A stretch of DNA of 64,000 nucleotides. Source: Stratiolaelaps scimitus. Lineage: Eukaryota > Arthropoda > Arachnida > Mesostigmata > Laelapidae. This document shows, in pieces, positions 1 to 38,359 of the stretch (positions are counted from its first letter, which is position 1; every line of letters begins with the position of its first letter). The notes below the pieces were generated by a model. The model worked only from the letters and a program-made list of their open reading frames with translations, made no database searches and had not been told where the DNA came from. The stretch is from the NCBI GenBank assembly GCA_019614645.1, contig JABWDB010000004.1:4092001-4156000 (forward strand), in the 5' to 3' direction. The position numbers and the translations under genes are program-made.

Positions 1-1190
1 AATACTGATTTCAGTTACAAACTCATTTACTTGTATTTGTCTAAATAATCTAAAAAAAAAAACACTACACTGAGATTATATTCGTATCTGAAGGTTGAAT
101 TTATTAACTTTGAAGGGAGACAATTCTTGGATTCTGGAAAAGCAAGATGCGCTCATTTGAATAGGGGGCGCTGGAGACGACCTTTTCCTTTGCTAGGATA
201 CACGCACACTATATTATTATATATTTGTATCCGTTAATGTCCCCCGTAATGTACTGTTCCTAGTAATTACTCACACACACACACAGATAATATTTAGTGG
301 TCGTTGAATGTTGTTTTCTTGTAGACAAACACAATGCTAAACTTTTAAACTAAACAAAAAATCGCCTCCATATACCCCCTCCCCGTAGTCGTCATATTCA
401 AATTCATCGTTTGATTGGTTCGAAATTCACGAGGGGTTTCCTTCACGAAATCATACATAATAACAAAATGCCAGATGATCGTCCACTGCGCGTATAGAGA
501 ACGTGAGATCCTTTGCCAGTCGAATTTGAAATTTTGAATTATTCCCTCAGCTCCGGATTTGCTACAAGGAAGCGCGCCGGCTGCCTGCGTCACCGCTACA
601 TGCAAGTCCGACATGCCACCTAACGCCACTGTACGCAGGGAGACAAACAGTACTCAGTTCATATGTTTGGCCGTCCAAAAAAATACATACACATTTATTG
701 ATCTATGCCTATTTCATTTTGTATATATTGCTAGATCTGTAACTGTTACAGTTTCATCGACTAGAGCTTCGTGATGCTGAAGAGCAACGAATGTTATCAT
801 TTGTTTGTTTTCGATTACAGCGTCGTCTTGAACAGCTAACAGTGATAATTGTGAACGGGTTAAACAGAGGGGGCCATCTTTCAAGCCATCTATTATTTAA
901 TTGAGGCGTTGTTCCACACCGGGAACGAGCACACGCGAATCGACTGAAACATACACACAATTATCGATGCTAATATAGTGAACAATGTATTCACACGTCA
1001 GCCGACCAACTGCGTGATCCGGTGAAGTTCACGAATGTTTAGTTAGGTCCTGTCAATGCTGAAATGTGGCCACGCTGAGCGGGACACGCAAATAGACACG
1101 GTAATCGTTAATGGAGGACGGCACAATTACCGAAACCATATCAATTATTGCCGTGGATAGAATTCAGGTCCATTTGAATGAAGATTATAG

Positions 1191-1254
<64 letters not shown>

Positions 1255-2369
1255 GACGTTGTAAATTTAAGTGTGTACAAGTCTGTTTTGTGAGTGTTAT
1301 TCTAGCGAGCTTTTTCAGATACTTCCTTACATTAAGCTACACCATGTTTAGTATAGCGTATATCGCAACCGTTCCTCGAATGTGGCAGGGCAAACTTACG
1401 AAATGGCTACGAATATCCTGGTATATTGTGTTTAGCCTATTGAAGGGAGAATCAATATCCTATTGTAGGTTCTATTTTGTTTCAGTCAGAAACTGACTCT
1501 ATCACTACCATTCATATTTAGGTGCTGAAATGCATTTTGCCTACCGAACACGCACACACGCACACACACATGCACACTCATCATGCTGTATATCGATATC
1601 TGTTTTCTTATTATGCCACTCATCACGTTTGATGGTGCCCCCAAACTAGGGACGCCATGCAGTGACTATCAAGGAATAAGCTCCCGTATTCGCAGACCGT
1701 ACGTATAGAAACACGGCATCGTAATATCGGAGGGAGAAATTTGACGCAACACGCAATATGAATTGACGCGGAGAGAAATGTACGCAAAAGAAAAGATATG
1801 TATCATAATTGTCTCGTAGACGATTGCTTCACAGTCGGCCGAGGAGCGCGAAGTTTGTCGTTCAAACACAGAGATTTAGACATTCGGCGGTGAAATACAT
1901 CACCGTACGAGCTGACGCTATTGAGACGAATATGAATCAAAATTCCCTCTAACACTAATCAAACAGCATTATCATCAACACTATTCACCTAGAACTACGC
2001 AAGTGTAAGTCTGATTAAAGGTCCAACGAATAGGTAAGTCAAAGATGCTTTTGCAATTGATCAACCGGCAGGTAGCCGCTTGATCCAAATTGCGGTCGAT
2101 TCGTTGAAATCACGATTACCGGACAAAATCGACAACGAAGAGTCATCAGCATAGTTCTGTAATGATATCGGTGCGATATTGACCATAATGAATCTCGTGC
2201 AATTGCCAAGTACTGCGAAAGCTTCTCGTCGTATTGTAAAATATGGCGAGTGTTTGCCAACCCAGAGGCGCGACATCGTGAAGTTGCATCGAGTTCATCA
2301 GCATTCCCTTCATTATGTGTACATCATATCACTGTGGCCGTCGCGCTATTGGCGATGCCAGTTGGCGAT
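1..2369. other. Intergenic left flank, no gene recognised
   Basis: No frame here resembles a known protein, and the short open frames have no splice or composition support. The stretch holds a (TA)n microsatellite at 1192-1251 and a short CA-rich tract around 1550-1572. The right part (about 1900-2369) lies downstream of the AIP stop codon and should contain its 3' UTR, but I saw no clear AATAAA on the minus strand. Confidence 0.6.
1192..1251. repeat. (TA)n microsatellite
   Basis: An uninterrupted run of about 30 TA dinucleotides. It produces a spurious Tyr/Ile-repeat frame on the plus strand that should not be annotated as protein. Confidence 0.97.
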
Positions 2370-2607
2370 TCATTTGGCAAACATGTTTTTCAAGAGTTCT
2401 TTGTCTTGCTTGTTCTTCAGCTGTTCTTGCTTTTCAACCTCTCTTAGGGCGTTCTCAACGGTCGCTTTCTGCGATGGCTCGACCTGTACCAGTCGAGTAA
2501 AATCATTGCGCGCTTCGTCAGGGTTCCACGCGCCAACGTGGGCTTTTGCCCTACGGTAGAGCGCTTTTGAGTTGTTCGGATCCTTAGCTAAGACATCCGT
2601 ACAATGT
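2370..2607 (-). CDS. AIP: AIP exon 5 (TPR 3 and C-terminal helix, stop)
   Basis: 238 nt after a TTTCCAG acceptor. The split Arg codon is followed by HCTDVLAKDPNNSKALYRRA, then WNPDEARNDF, and the final helix KQDKELLKNMFAK before the stop at 2370. The last helix of AIP contributes to client binding in vertebrates. Confidence 0.95.
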
Positions 2608-5024
2608 CTGGAAACGAGACCAAAATCAGCACAAGGATTCAGGCAAAGGTCTCTCGTTGAATACGAGGGATTTTCTAACCCACGGCTGACCCTAAGTTTC
2701 ATCTTCCTTAAGTTAAGTCACCCTGATCTTCAGCCGCAGTGTCTATAAATACAAAGATCATATGAGCCTTCTACAGTAGGAACACGTTTGGCAATCTGAA
2801 TGAAACAACAAAAAAATATCATTATTCCCGATGTTGCCACATCGTAGTCTAATATTCACTGCTGCGTTCAACGTATCAACTAAGTTGTCAATTGCTACCT
2901 GATAACTTCGTAGAACTCTCCTTGGGAGAGTTTGCACTGCGCGTAGTTGAGAAGAATTGGCCATTTGAGGTTCTCGATAGCGAGGTACTCCTCTCCTCCA
3001 GGTTTTTCTCGCAATAATAATGCTTCTAGATGGCTGATCGCGTCGAAATACTTTGATGACGCACCTGCGATGTCCCCCTGCCTGAAAAGCTGAAGCGAGA
3101 ATTCGAGAATATTACACGTTTTTTTACGAAAGGTGACCGTCTGACCAAACGAATCTGACCGTCTGAGCCAGATACAACATTTTATATAACTGGAATAATC
3201 GGAACTTGAACATGTTGTCTTAGAGAAGAGAGACAACTTGCCCCATTGCGTTTTGGCTCGTTCTTATATCTATTATACAAGAGATAGTTCGCGTTAGGGG
3301 TGACTGAAGGAAAGCACTAAGCGATACCGGCAAGAAGTTCGCGTTAGAGCAGAGTATAATTTCTATCTGCGTTTGTGTCGCAAAGGCGTGCATTATGATT
3401 GCAGATGAGGCCTGCAAAATACTGCTAATAGGTGCTGACAACCTGGCCGCACAAGACGCTCAACGTGGCTTACCTGGTTTCCCTGCTCTTTAAGTCGAGG
3501 TACGTTGTCTAATCGTTCCTCAGGTGTCATACTCCAACCCTCCTTCTCGTAGGTGCCGGCTTCTTCAACACTGAGCAACTCGAATGTAAACTTAAGATCG
3601 CACGGTTTCTCGAGGAGTAAATCCAGTTTGGGGCAACCGGTCTTCTCTTTAAGCATCGTCCCGCAACAATGGTGCGAGGGTGGCTCCTTCAAAATACCTG
3701 ACAACCAATAAAAACCAACTGGTTGCCTAATCCGATCGGAAAATACAAGATTTTTTAGCGTTTGCCTAACATATATTGTATGAGGCATTATTTTGCCTGT
3801 CTTAACTAATGACTCGTTACTTCACACGTTTTTTTTTCCTCTACTCATAATGGCTACCTACCTGCGTACTGTCGGTAGCCTTTGGATACGAGAAAGTAGT
3901 TGGCGCAAAGCTTCTTATCTACTACGAACTCCGTCACCTCTCCGCATAGCATCGTCTTTAGACATTCCTCCCAGACCGGAAGCTTGAACTCCTAAAGAGG
4001 ACAAAAATTTTATTGCTTGTTAGTAAACGATCTAACATAACAACGAAGTAGACAAACGCTAGCTATGGGTGAGTAACCCAGCTTGGCACAGATAAAATCC
4101 AACCACAATCCGAATTTAGCCTTGTTCCCAAACAAGATAAGGCCTAGACTACATAGTGATATGTTGGTAGATCTAAGGCGTCAGATAACGACTGACGTCG
4201 ACTATAATGATCTTAATGTCGAATCAACTGAACACTTAGATCCCCTTCAACACTTGGACCATAATGATCGCACAGATCCGGAAGCTCAGAACTGTTCTCA
4301 CTTGTCAAGATTACGCCATCCTCACGGCTGAGATCGAATTCGCGCAGTAGAGGCAAACTTGTGACGTCGCGGTTGTTATATTGATGAAGCTCTTATCCCA
4401 CCATGAGATCACATCGCTTCATTGCAATTTCGACCATTTTGCTAATCCACCCCCAATAATCCCTAGAAATAATTCCTAATTATTGTATGCTTGAATTAAT
4501 ATATATACTTCAACATACATACAAAACGCGCTTTTGTGTGGACATTTTAAAGTTTTTTGTTTTTTATATTATATTATATTCTGGCTGTCTTTCAGGGGGA
4601 ATTTTATTAGACCGTTGAACCTACAAAAAATATTGACATCATTATACCAATAAATTAATGATCTGACAGTTGCATTTGTCTTAAATATATTCCTACATCT
4701 CTGCATTATGAACTTCGAATAATTGTGGAATAGATGTTCGAAGCATATTGATGTGTCATATGATGATGATGATGATGATGATCGGAACAGTCAGCTTCGT
4801 CAGTGTGGCTGACGATAAGTATAGAAGGAGTTTACCTTTCCAAAGATGAGTTCCATCGGTTTGCTTGCTGTTTTCGAATCATCGATACAGAAGTTTTCGT
4901 CGTCGATGTCGACGTCGGTGCGATTCGTCATGAAATGAAATCGGATTCGGGTGCCATCGGCGAACGATGGCTTTGAACCCCGTCCGGCAATTTTCACAGT
5001 TTTCTGCACTATAGGCGGCTCCAT
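2370..5024 (-). CDS. AIP: AIP/XAP2-like immunophilin-type co-chaperone, 5 exons, 323 aa
   Basis: Spliced coding region: 5024-4836, 3991-3862, 3697-3474, 3089-2899, 2607-2370 (972 nt with stop, 323 residues; human AIP has 330). All junctions are GT..AG and phases agree (0,1,0,2). Residues 1 to ~165 form the FKBP-like PPIase-related domain: FADGTRIRFHF, KPMELIFGK, EFKLPVWEECLKTM, PPSHHCCG. The second half carries the TPR repeats: KYFDAISHLEALL, ILLNYAQCKLSQGEFYEVI, ALYRRAKAHVGAWNPDEAR, ending LLKNMFAK. In the AIP family this cytosolic protein binds HSP90 through the TPRs and chaperones client receptors; vertebrate AIP binds the aryl hydrocarbon receptor. The FKBP-like domain of the family is generally regarded as lacking robust isomerase activity. 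It is transcribed divergently from SDHAF2. Identification is by clear colinear similarity to AIP, including the HCCG and WDP-like landmarks; the client in this organism is unknown. Confidence 0.95.
2899..3089 (-). CDS. AIP: AIP exon 4 (TPR 1-2)
   Basis: 191 nt starting LFRQGDIAGASSKYFDAIS after a CTTCAG acceptor and ending FYEVI plus two bases at AG|GTAGCA. It encodes the helical TPR pairs with the ILLNYAQCKL signature. Confidence 0.95.
3303..3334. repeat. Short dispersed repeat copy in AIP intron 3
   Basis: About 31 bases (core CTAAGCGATACCGG) recur near-identically at 43384-43414. A second small local duplication flanks it: AGTTCGCGTTAG at about 3286 and 3337. Confidence 0.5.
3474..3697 (-). 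CDS. AIP: AIP exon 3 (FKBP end to first TPR)
   Basis: 224 nt from a TTGTCAG acceptor to a CAG|GTAAGC donor. The split first codon gives Gly, then ILKEPPSHHCCG, LKFTFELLSVEEAGTY, and WSMTPEERLDNVPRLKEQGN. HCCG and the W-x-M-T-x-E-E stretch before the TPRs are diagnostic of AIP. Confidence 0.95.
3862..3991 (-). CDS. AIP: AIP exon 2 (FKBP-like domain core)
   Basis: 130 nt between a TTTAG acceptor and a CAG|GTAGGT donor. It reads EFKLPVWEECLKTMLCGEV and ends SKGYRQYA plus one base (phase 1). It lines up with the KFKLPVWE part of AIP. Confidence 0.93.
4454..4496 (+). repeat. Dispersed repeat R1, copy 1
   Basis: AT-rich unit with core AATAATCCCTAGAAATAATT followed by CCTAATTATTGTATG. Related copies lie at 6319-6350 and 6634-6679 (minus orientation) and a shorter one at 26635-26668 (plus). 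Confidence 0.55.
4761..4782. repeat. (TGA)n microsatellite
   Basis: About seven tandem TGA units in AIP intron 1. Confidence 0.95.
4836..5024 (-). CDS. AIP: AIP exon 1 (start of FKBP-like domain)
   Basis: The ATG at 5024-5022 begins MEPPIVQKTVKIAGRG. The exon ends PMELIFGK at an AAAG|GTAAAC donor, phase 0, 63 codons. PMELIxGK is the family-typical end of this segment, which fixes the donor. Confidence 0.95.
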
Positions 5025-5672
5025 CGTATTATATTTGGTCTTCCGAAACGAAACAGTCAGCGGTATCGGCCGCCAGTGAAGACGTACAGGGCTCTCTGTA
5101 AGTGCTTAGACAGCAACGATACTGACACTGAGGCACAACAGAGTCAGGAAGTAGATTCAGGCCAGAAGAAGATGCTAATTAGAGCAGATTCCTACCGGCA
5201 GGATCAGGTCTTCCATGACTACTCCCACCAGTGAGTTCTGCTGCCGGGTGATCACTGCACTATTGCCGCAGCGCAGCGGCTCTCTGTAGCAAATTGTGCA
5301 AGCAGTTGCACTCGTAATCAACTGACACCGGTGTATTGATATACTATTCCATGTCTAGCAGCTGACTCCTCTGTACTTTGCTTCAGTCCGGCCTGTTCGG
5401 TGTGTCTAATGTTGACTCGTCGTCGTCTGCTACTAGAACGTGGGTGGAAAGAGGAGACGGACATTAACAAACATAAGCAGCTCGGTTCTGGAACTTGTTT
5501 GGAACGAATGAGACCGTCGAAAGGTTGTTTGGTGCCCGCGCTCGTATCTGACGTGAAATCCGTGACCAATCCGCAACCCGCTGCTCGTGAGGTCTGATCG
5601 AAAGTTGCTTGTGTCGAGCGATACCACTGTTTTCGCGTTCTAGCCTCGAATATCAGGGCATACAGAAAGGAT
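5025..5672. promoter_or_regulatory. Divergent AIP/SDHAF2 upstream region (candidate bidirectional promoter)
   Basis: The two start codons face away from each other, 648 bp apart, so both promoters and 5' UTRs must fit here unless an upstream non-coding exon exists. The region is less AT-rich than the surrounding introns and has no TATA box that I would defend. Bidirectional control is an inference from spacing only. Confidence 0.45.
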
Positions 5673-6059
5673 ATGCTTCAGAGAAGTCTGTCCCTGGCGG
5701 TAGGGACCACCCTACGTCGCGCAACCCTTTGTACATCGCCTCGATCTTCCACCACAGAGTCCCCGGAAACGTTACGCGCCCGATTGGTGTATCAGAGTCG
5801 CAAACGGGGAACTCTAGAAAACGACCTGCTGCTGAGTACGTTTGCAAAGGAAAACCTCGAGAAATTCACGGAGACCCAGCTGCGCGAATACGACACGCTG
5901 ATCAACAAAGCCACCACGAACGAATGGGATATTTACTATTGGTGCACGGGCAAGGTGGAAGCTCCGGACGATGTCAAGAACAACTCAACATTCAAGCTGC
6001 TCGTTGAGCATACGAAAAATGCGAAGCGCGAGCAACGATTTCACATGCCTCCTTTGTAG
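5673..6059 (+). CDS. SDHAF2: Succinate dehydrogenase assembly factor 2, mitochondrial (128 aa, single exon)
   Basis: An uninterrupted 128-codon frame. Residues 1-30 (MLQRSLSLAVGTTLRRATLC...) are basic and hydroxylated with no acid until Glu, as in a mitochondrial presequence. The conserved domain follows: RARLVYQSRKRGTLENDLLL, STFAKENLEKFTETQLREYD, NEWDIYYWCTGK. The RG-x-LEN-x-LL and W-DIYYW motifs mark the SDH5/EMI5 family, which promotes covalent FAD attachment to the SDHA flavoprotein of respiratory complex II in the matrix. It stops at EQRFHMPPL, about nine residues before the human end, which looks like natural tail variation. The start is the first ATG of the domain frame and gives a proper presequence. 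An AATAAA follows 160 bp after the stop. Confidence 0.95.
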   Translation: MLQRSLSLAVGTTLRRATLCTSPRSSTTESPETLRARLVYQSRKRGTLENDLLLSTFAKENLEKFTETQLREYDTLINKATTNEWDIYYWCTGKVEAPDDVKNNSTFKLLVEHTKNAKREQRFHMPPL

Positions 6060-6220
6060 CTACGATTTTTAGAATCTCATACTCCGCCGCCTACTCCATG
6101 TAGTCGACACTAGTGACTGGAGAAGGCAGATTTCTGGCAGGTCGACCATCCATTGAAAAGCACAAACAGGCCAATTGTATTATAGCAAAGGATTTCTATG
6201 TAGAAATACAAATTAGAAGA

Positions 6221-6226
6221 AATAAA
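6221..6226 (+). promoter_or_regulatory. Poly(A) signal AATAAA for SDHAF2
   Basis: Canonical hexamer 162 bp after the SDHAF2 stop codon on the same strand. Confidence 0.75.
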
Positions 6227-6318
6227 GTTATTCACAGTGTTCATGATGAGCCGCTTCTTTAAGCTATAATTTGTCATCGTTTTTACTTATATCTCAAGAA
6301 GGTATTTGCAGACGATTG

Positions 6319-6350
6319 TATTCAAACATACAATAATTAGGAATGATTTC
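6319..6350 (-). repeat. Dispersed repeat R1, copy 2
   Basis: The plus strand reads TATTCAAACATACAATAATT then AGGAATGATTTC, the reverse complement of the 4454-4496 unit. It lies just outside the left arm of the large inverted repeat. Confidence 0.5.
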
Positions 6351-6399
6351 AAGCACGTTGTTCCCTGTGGTGGCCATACGACTCAACTTATGAATATAA

Positions 6400-6862
6400 G
6401 CTATCTTGTGGCTCTTGTGTACATATTCACTTCCACAGCGTCCAATTCTAGCGTTCATCAGCATGTAAACCTCGGCACGGTTGTCGTTGTCTAAAGCAAT
6501 ATTCATGCTTATTGAAGCTTATGCTTAAAGGAATATATATGCTGGGAGAAGCGGAATCTGTTCGTAGCCAGCACCTGATGACATGTAGTGGGCCACTGGC
6601 GACCACTGCTCTTTGAAAACCGAATACCTTAATTTATTCAAACATACAATAATTTGGAATTGTTTCTAGGGATTATTTAGGTGGGGAGGATTAGCTGGGG
6701 AGCGGGGCCGAGGCCGACATTGTCCCGAGGAATGCGAACCGAATTGATAACCGTATTCATAAACGACGACATATTTAAACTCAGCGAAAATAACGAAGTT
6801 TCTAAATACGGGAATTGGAGATACGGTAAGAGTGGCACCTATAAACAAAGTGTTCAAATGAC
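6400..6862 (+). repeat. Left arm of a large imperfect inverted repeat
   Basis: The reverse complement of 6400-6625 matches 7570-7798, and that of 6735-6862 matches 7432-7565, at roughly 85% by eye. Shared landmarks include GCTTTAGACAACGACAACCG, CACTACATGTCA and TTTATGAATACGGTTATCAA. This arm carries an extra ~105 bp (about 6630-6734) that includes an R1 repeat copy, so R1 either inserted here or was lost from the other arm. It could be a foldback transposon or an inverted duplication of an older repeat. No transposase is visible. Confidence 0.8.
6634..6679 (-). repeat. Dispersed repeat R1, copy 3 (within left arm insertion)
   Basis: The plus strand reads TTATTCAAACATACAATAAT then TTGGAATTGTTTCTAGGGATT, the reverse complement of copy 1. 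It sits exactly in the segment absent from the right arm. Confidence 0.55.
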
Positions 6863-7431
6863 AGTGTGTAACAGTGCAAATTCAATATGGTATTTAATTA
6901 ACAGAAAGATAATTTCATCAGGGAGTCATTCCTCTTCAATCAATAGTGAGCAAGGTACCGAGAACGGCGGCCGTGTTTCTCCTCTGCACGCCCAATGATA
7001 AGCAATGAGGACGAAACAGCGGGCTCTCTAGGTGACTCGAGTGCAAATCACCCTGTTGTTCCTCCCTGTTGTTGGCTCAAGCACACGGCACACAGTGTTT
7101 GCTGTGTTTCCGGGTTCGCTGGGGCATTGACTGACGTGGGGAGGGCTGGAGTATCCATCTATCAGTTATAGTTCCGTCCTACACACGGTATCTATTCCGG
7201 TGGTAGATTATGAGAGCTAGGAATATGGTTTACCTAGCAACTAATTTTAATCATTAATTTCTATGCATCTCGGCGTGTTAACCAGCCAGTATCATAGTCG
7301 CATTACTGCATTACCTCTCAGTGTCAGGGGTTGACCTTGGCTCTGAGATAACTCGAGAGAACGTTTTTCAATTATGATAATAATAAATTGATTCCGTACT
7401 AGGTACTAGTATTATATATATATATATATAT
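6863..7431. other. Loop/spacer of the large inverted repeat
   Basis: About 570 bp between the arms. No gene is recognised; it ends with a (TA)n tract at 7413-7433 directly abutting the right arm. Confidence 0.6.
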
Positions 7432-7798
7432 ATGTGTTTATAGGTGCAGTTGGTTTTCTAAATAATGTCTTACTCGTACGCGTATCTCCAATTCCCGTAT
7501 TTAGCAAATTCGTTATTTTCGTTGAGTTTAAATATGCCGTCGTTTATGAATACGGTTATCAATTCGGTTTGCAAAGACTAGTGGTCGCCAATGACCCACT
7601 ACATGTCACCAGGCGCTGGCGTCGAACAGATTTCGCTTCCCCCAGCAAACATATTCCTTTAAGCATAAACTCCAATAAGCATGAATATTGCTTTAGACAA
7701 CGACAACCGTGCCGAGGTTTGCATGATATTGAACGCTAGGATTGGACGCTGTGGAACTGAATATGTACACAACACTCACAAAAAAGCTTATACAATAT
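7432..7798 (-). repeat. Right arm of the large imperfect inverted repeat
   Basis: The partner of 6400-6862 in opposite orientation. Both arms can be read in one frame as similar peptides (VSPIPVF..FVIF.EFKY.V, then VYEYGYQFG). This may reflect an old repeat-encoded protein or only the shared nucleotide sequence. Confidence 0.8.
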
Positions 7799-8150
7799 GA
7801 TATGCTTATATAATATGCTCTCCTTCCTCCGCGCAAATTCAATCCCAATCGGGGGGCTTACTCAGAATTCGTTTATTCCGATATACTACTGTTTTTTCGA
7901 GCTGACCCTCAGCTGTTCCCCTATCTGACAGGCCTCAGCTCTTAACCTTTTAATTCCGATATACTAAGTGCTTGCACACCTCGTTCTATACTACATATAC
8001 ACGACCCTCTATCGATTTTTGATGGAAACGAACAAAATTCAACGAAACGTGTCCTCTCCGCCGCATTCGAATTGTGGCGCGTTTCTTTGCCGCGGCGCAC
8101 CGCCCGCGTCTCGCCGACCGGTCGACCCTTAGGGTCACCACTCGCCATTT

Positions 8151-8450
8151 TGTGTTGTTTACCTCCCGTTGGCGGAGCTAGCTGTGAACGGAGACTAAGA
8201 CGACGAGAGACTAAAACGGATGCCTATTGAGTGGCAAAGAAAACGCTCCGTGCATTGAGTGTTTTTTTCGGACCCCGTTCTCGTCGTGTCGTGCTGTGTG
8301 GGTGTTGTTTCGTGTGCATCTGTGTCTTGTGCTCTTGTCCCGAACGCCAGCATCGTTCCTGGCGCTCGTACAGTGTACTCCGAGTGTGAGCAGGTCCCGC
8401 GCAGCCACTCGGAAGAGCGTACCGTGCAGTAGCTACTACCACAAACAGCG
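8151..8450 (+). promoter_or_regulatory. drk 5' leader / promoter-proximal region
   Basis: From about 8040 the sequence becomes richer in G+C and CpG than the upstream intergenic DNA, leading directly into the drk start codon at 8451. I see no defensible TATA element. The exact transcription start cannot be read from sequence; the leader may also be spliced. Confidence 0.4.
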
Positions 8451-36870
<28,420 letters not shown>

Positions 36871-37496
36871 ACGCGTTCGTAAGTAGCAGCCGCAGCAGCC
36901 ACTTCGACGAGGAGTCGACGTAATGCCAGAGCTAGACATTATCTCGCTCATTCGCGGGACAGCATTCTCTCGATTTTGGCTGGAGTAGCCAAAGTCAAAA
37001 CTGAGCCAACGAGATCTACTTGAATTAGTAAACGTGTACACTCGGCGACGAGACGACAAGGCAAGTCAAGCAGAACGAGAAGAAGAACAAGAAGATGCAG
37101 CAGCAACAGCAGCGAGACGGCAGCGAGAGAAAGATGAGATGTGGAGCAGTTTACCACTGCAGCAGCCGCACGAGTAATTCACCAGAGGAGAACGCTGGAC
37201 ACTGGACGCGGACGTTCGAGTTGTCGTAGACGTAGATGAAGCATGAAGAGGATGAAACTCGAGGTGAACCAGGCACCGCAGCGAGGGAGGTGGGACTTTG
37301 TACTGGGACGTAACGTGCGCACCACGATGATGCAGATCGACTTCAGCGATTGATTGTAGCTGTAAAATTAACAACAAACCACCACAACAACAAATAACAA
37401 AGACGACCACCATCAAGCCACTGTGCAGATGGCGTGAACCACCATAGGACGCTCGGATGAACACGAACAGAAGTCTGATTTTATAATTACTTACAT

Positions 37497-37523
37497 CCAT
37501 TATTATTATTATTATTATTATTA
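37497..37523. repeat. (TTA)n microsatellite
   Basis: Nine tandem ATT/TTA units. Confidence 0.95.
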
Positions 37524-37785
37524 ATTGTATGATGTTGGTGATGATCGTGACGGTAATGACGCATCGTTTCATGATGATATGTCACTACGGGGTGGCCAAT
37601 CAAAGACAAACATAGCGAGACAGATCATTGAGACACGGAGGAATGCTTGTTTTCTTGTTATAATCGGTATTGTTTTGAGTGGCAATCGACATTGACTTTT
37701 GACCTTGGAAAAAACAACAGCAGCAACAACAACAACAATATGATAACGAAAGGATGAAACGAAGGTAGAAAGGAATGGAGAGAAA

Positions 37786-37812
37786 GAGAAAGAAAGAGAG
37801 AGAGAGAGAGAG
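37786..37812. repeat. (GA)n-rich tract
   Basis: A purine run with an uninterrupted GA core. Confidence 0.9.
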
Positions 37813-37982
37813 TGAACACAAAAAACCACACAAGATGTTAAATGACCGAACGAGCTGGAAGCAGCAGCGGATTCAGTAGAAGCAACCTCATTTGACGGTC
37901 GACGGTCAGCGGCGGCGAACAGCACGAAGTAACAAAAAATGTTTTGTATAGCGCAGCATCAATATGCATTAGGTATGTACTA

Positions 37983-38021
37983 AATAAATACTTGTCAAAT
38001 AAAATGAATGAAAATAATAAA
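37983..38021 (+). promoter_or_regulatory. Cluster of three AATAAA poly(A) signals for drk
   Basis: AATAAA at 37983-37988, 37998-38003 and 38016-38021, about 1.1 kb after the drk stop. They are the first clear cluster downstream on this strand. Confidence 0.6.
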
Positions 38022-38346
38022 GAGCTAAAAAACATATGTCAGAAAAACCTATCGCACGCGACTTGCTATTTCCATTTGATTGGCCACGAGAACCCGCACA
38101 CAGGCCCAGTGTCTGTTAGCAATTAACATATGAACAGGTTTAGAACGTGTGAAAGGCGAAGGCTGCAGCAACAACAACAACAGCACAGCTGAGGAAGGAA
38201 TCAGAATCTGTCCAGTCTGTCCCGTGGTAGGCTGGTCGTTGTAGAAAGCGCACCGGCAGAATTGACAGCGGAGGTAGCGAGCTCCGAAAGCTCGACCGGA
38301 ATGGCAAGGAAAGGGTAAGAAGTGGAGCCCCAGAAATGGTCACTGG

Positions 38347-38359
38347 CCCCCCCCCCCCC
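38347..38359. repeat. Poly-C homopolymer (13 bases)
   Basis: Thirteen consecutive C residues; its length is likely unreliable in assembly. Confidence 0.9.

Larger units (their letters stand above)
3992..4835. other. AIP intron 1 with repeat R1 copy
   Basis: An 844 bp intron. It contains a copy of dispersed repeat R1 at 4454-4496, a (TGA)n tract at 4761-4782, and an 82-codon plus-strand frame (4083-4331) with no recognisable similarity, probably chance. Confidence 0.7.
36871..38021 (+). other. drk 3' UTR (putative)
   Basis: From the drk stop to a cluster of poly(A) hexamers. It contains CAA/CAG-rich stretches, a (TTA)n at 37497-37523 and (GA)n at 37786-37812. No protein is supported. Confidence 0.55.
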
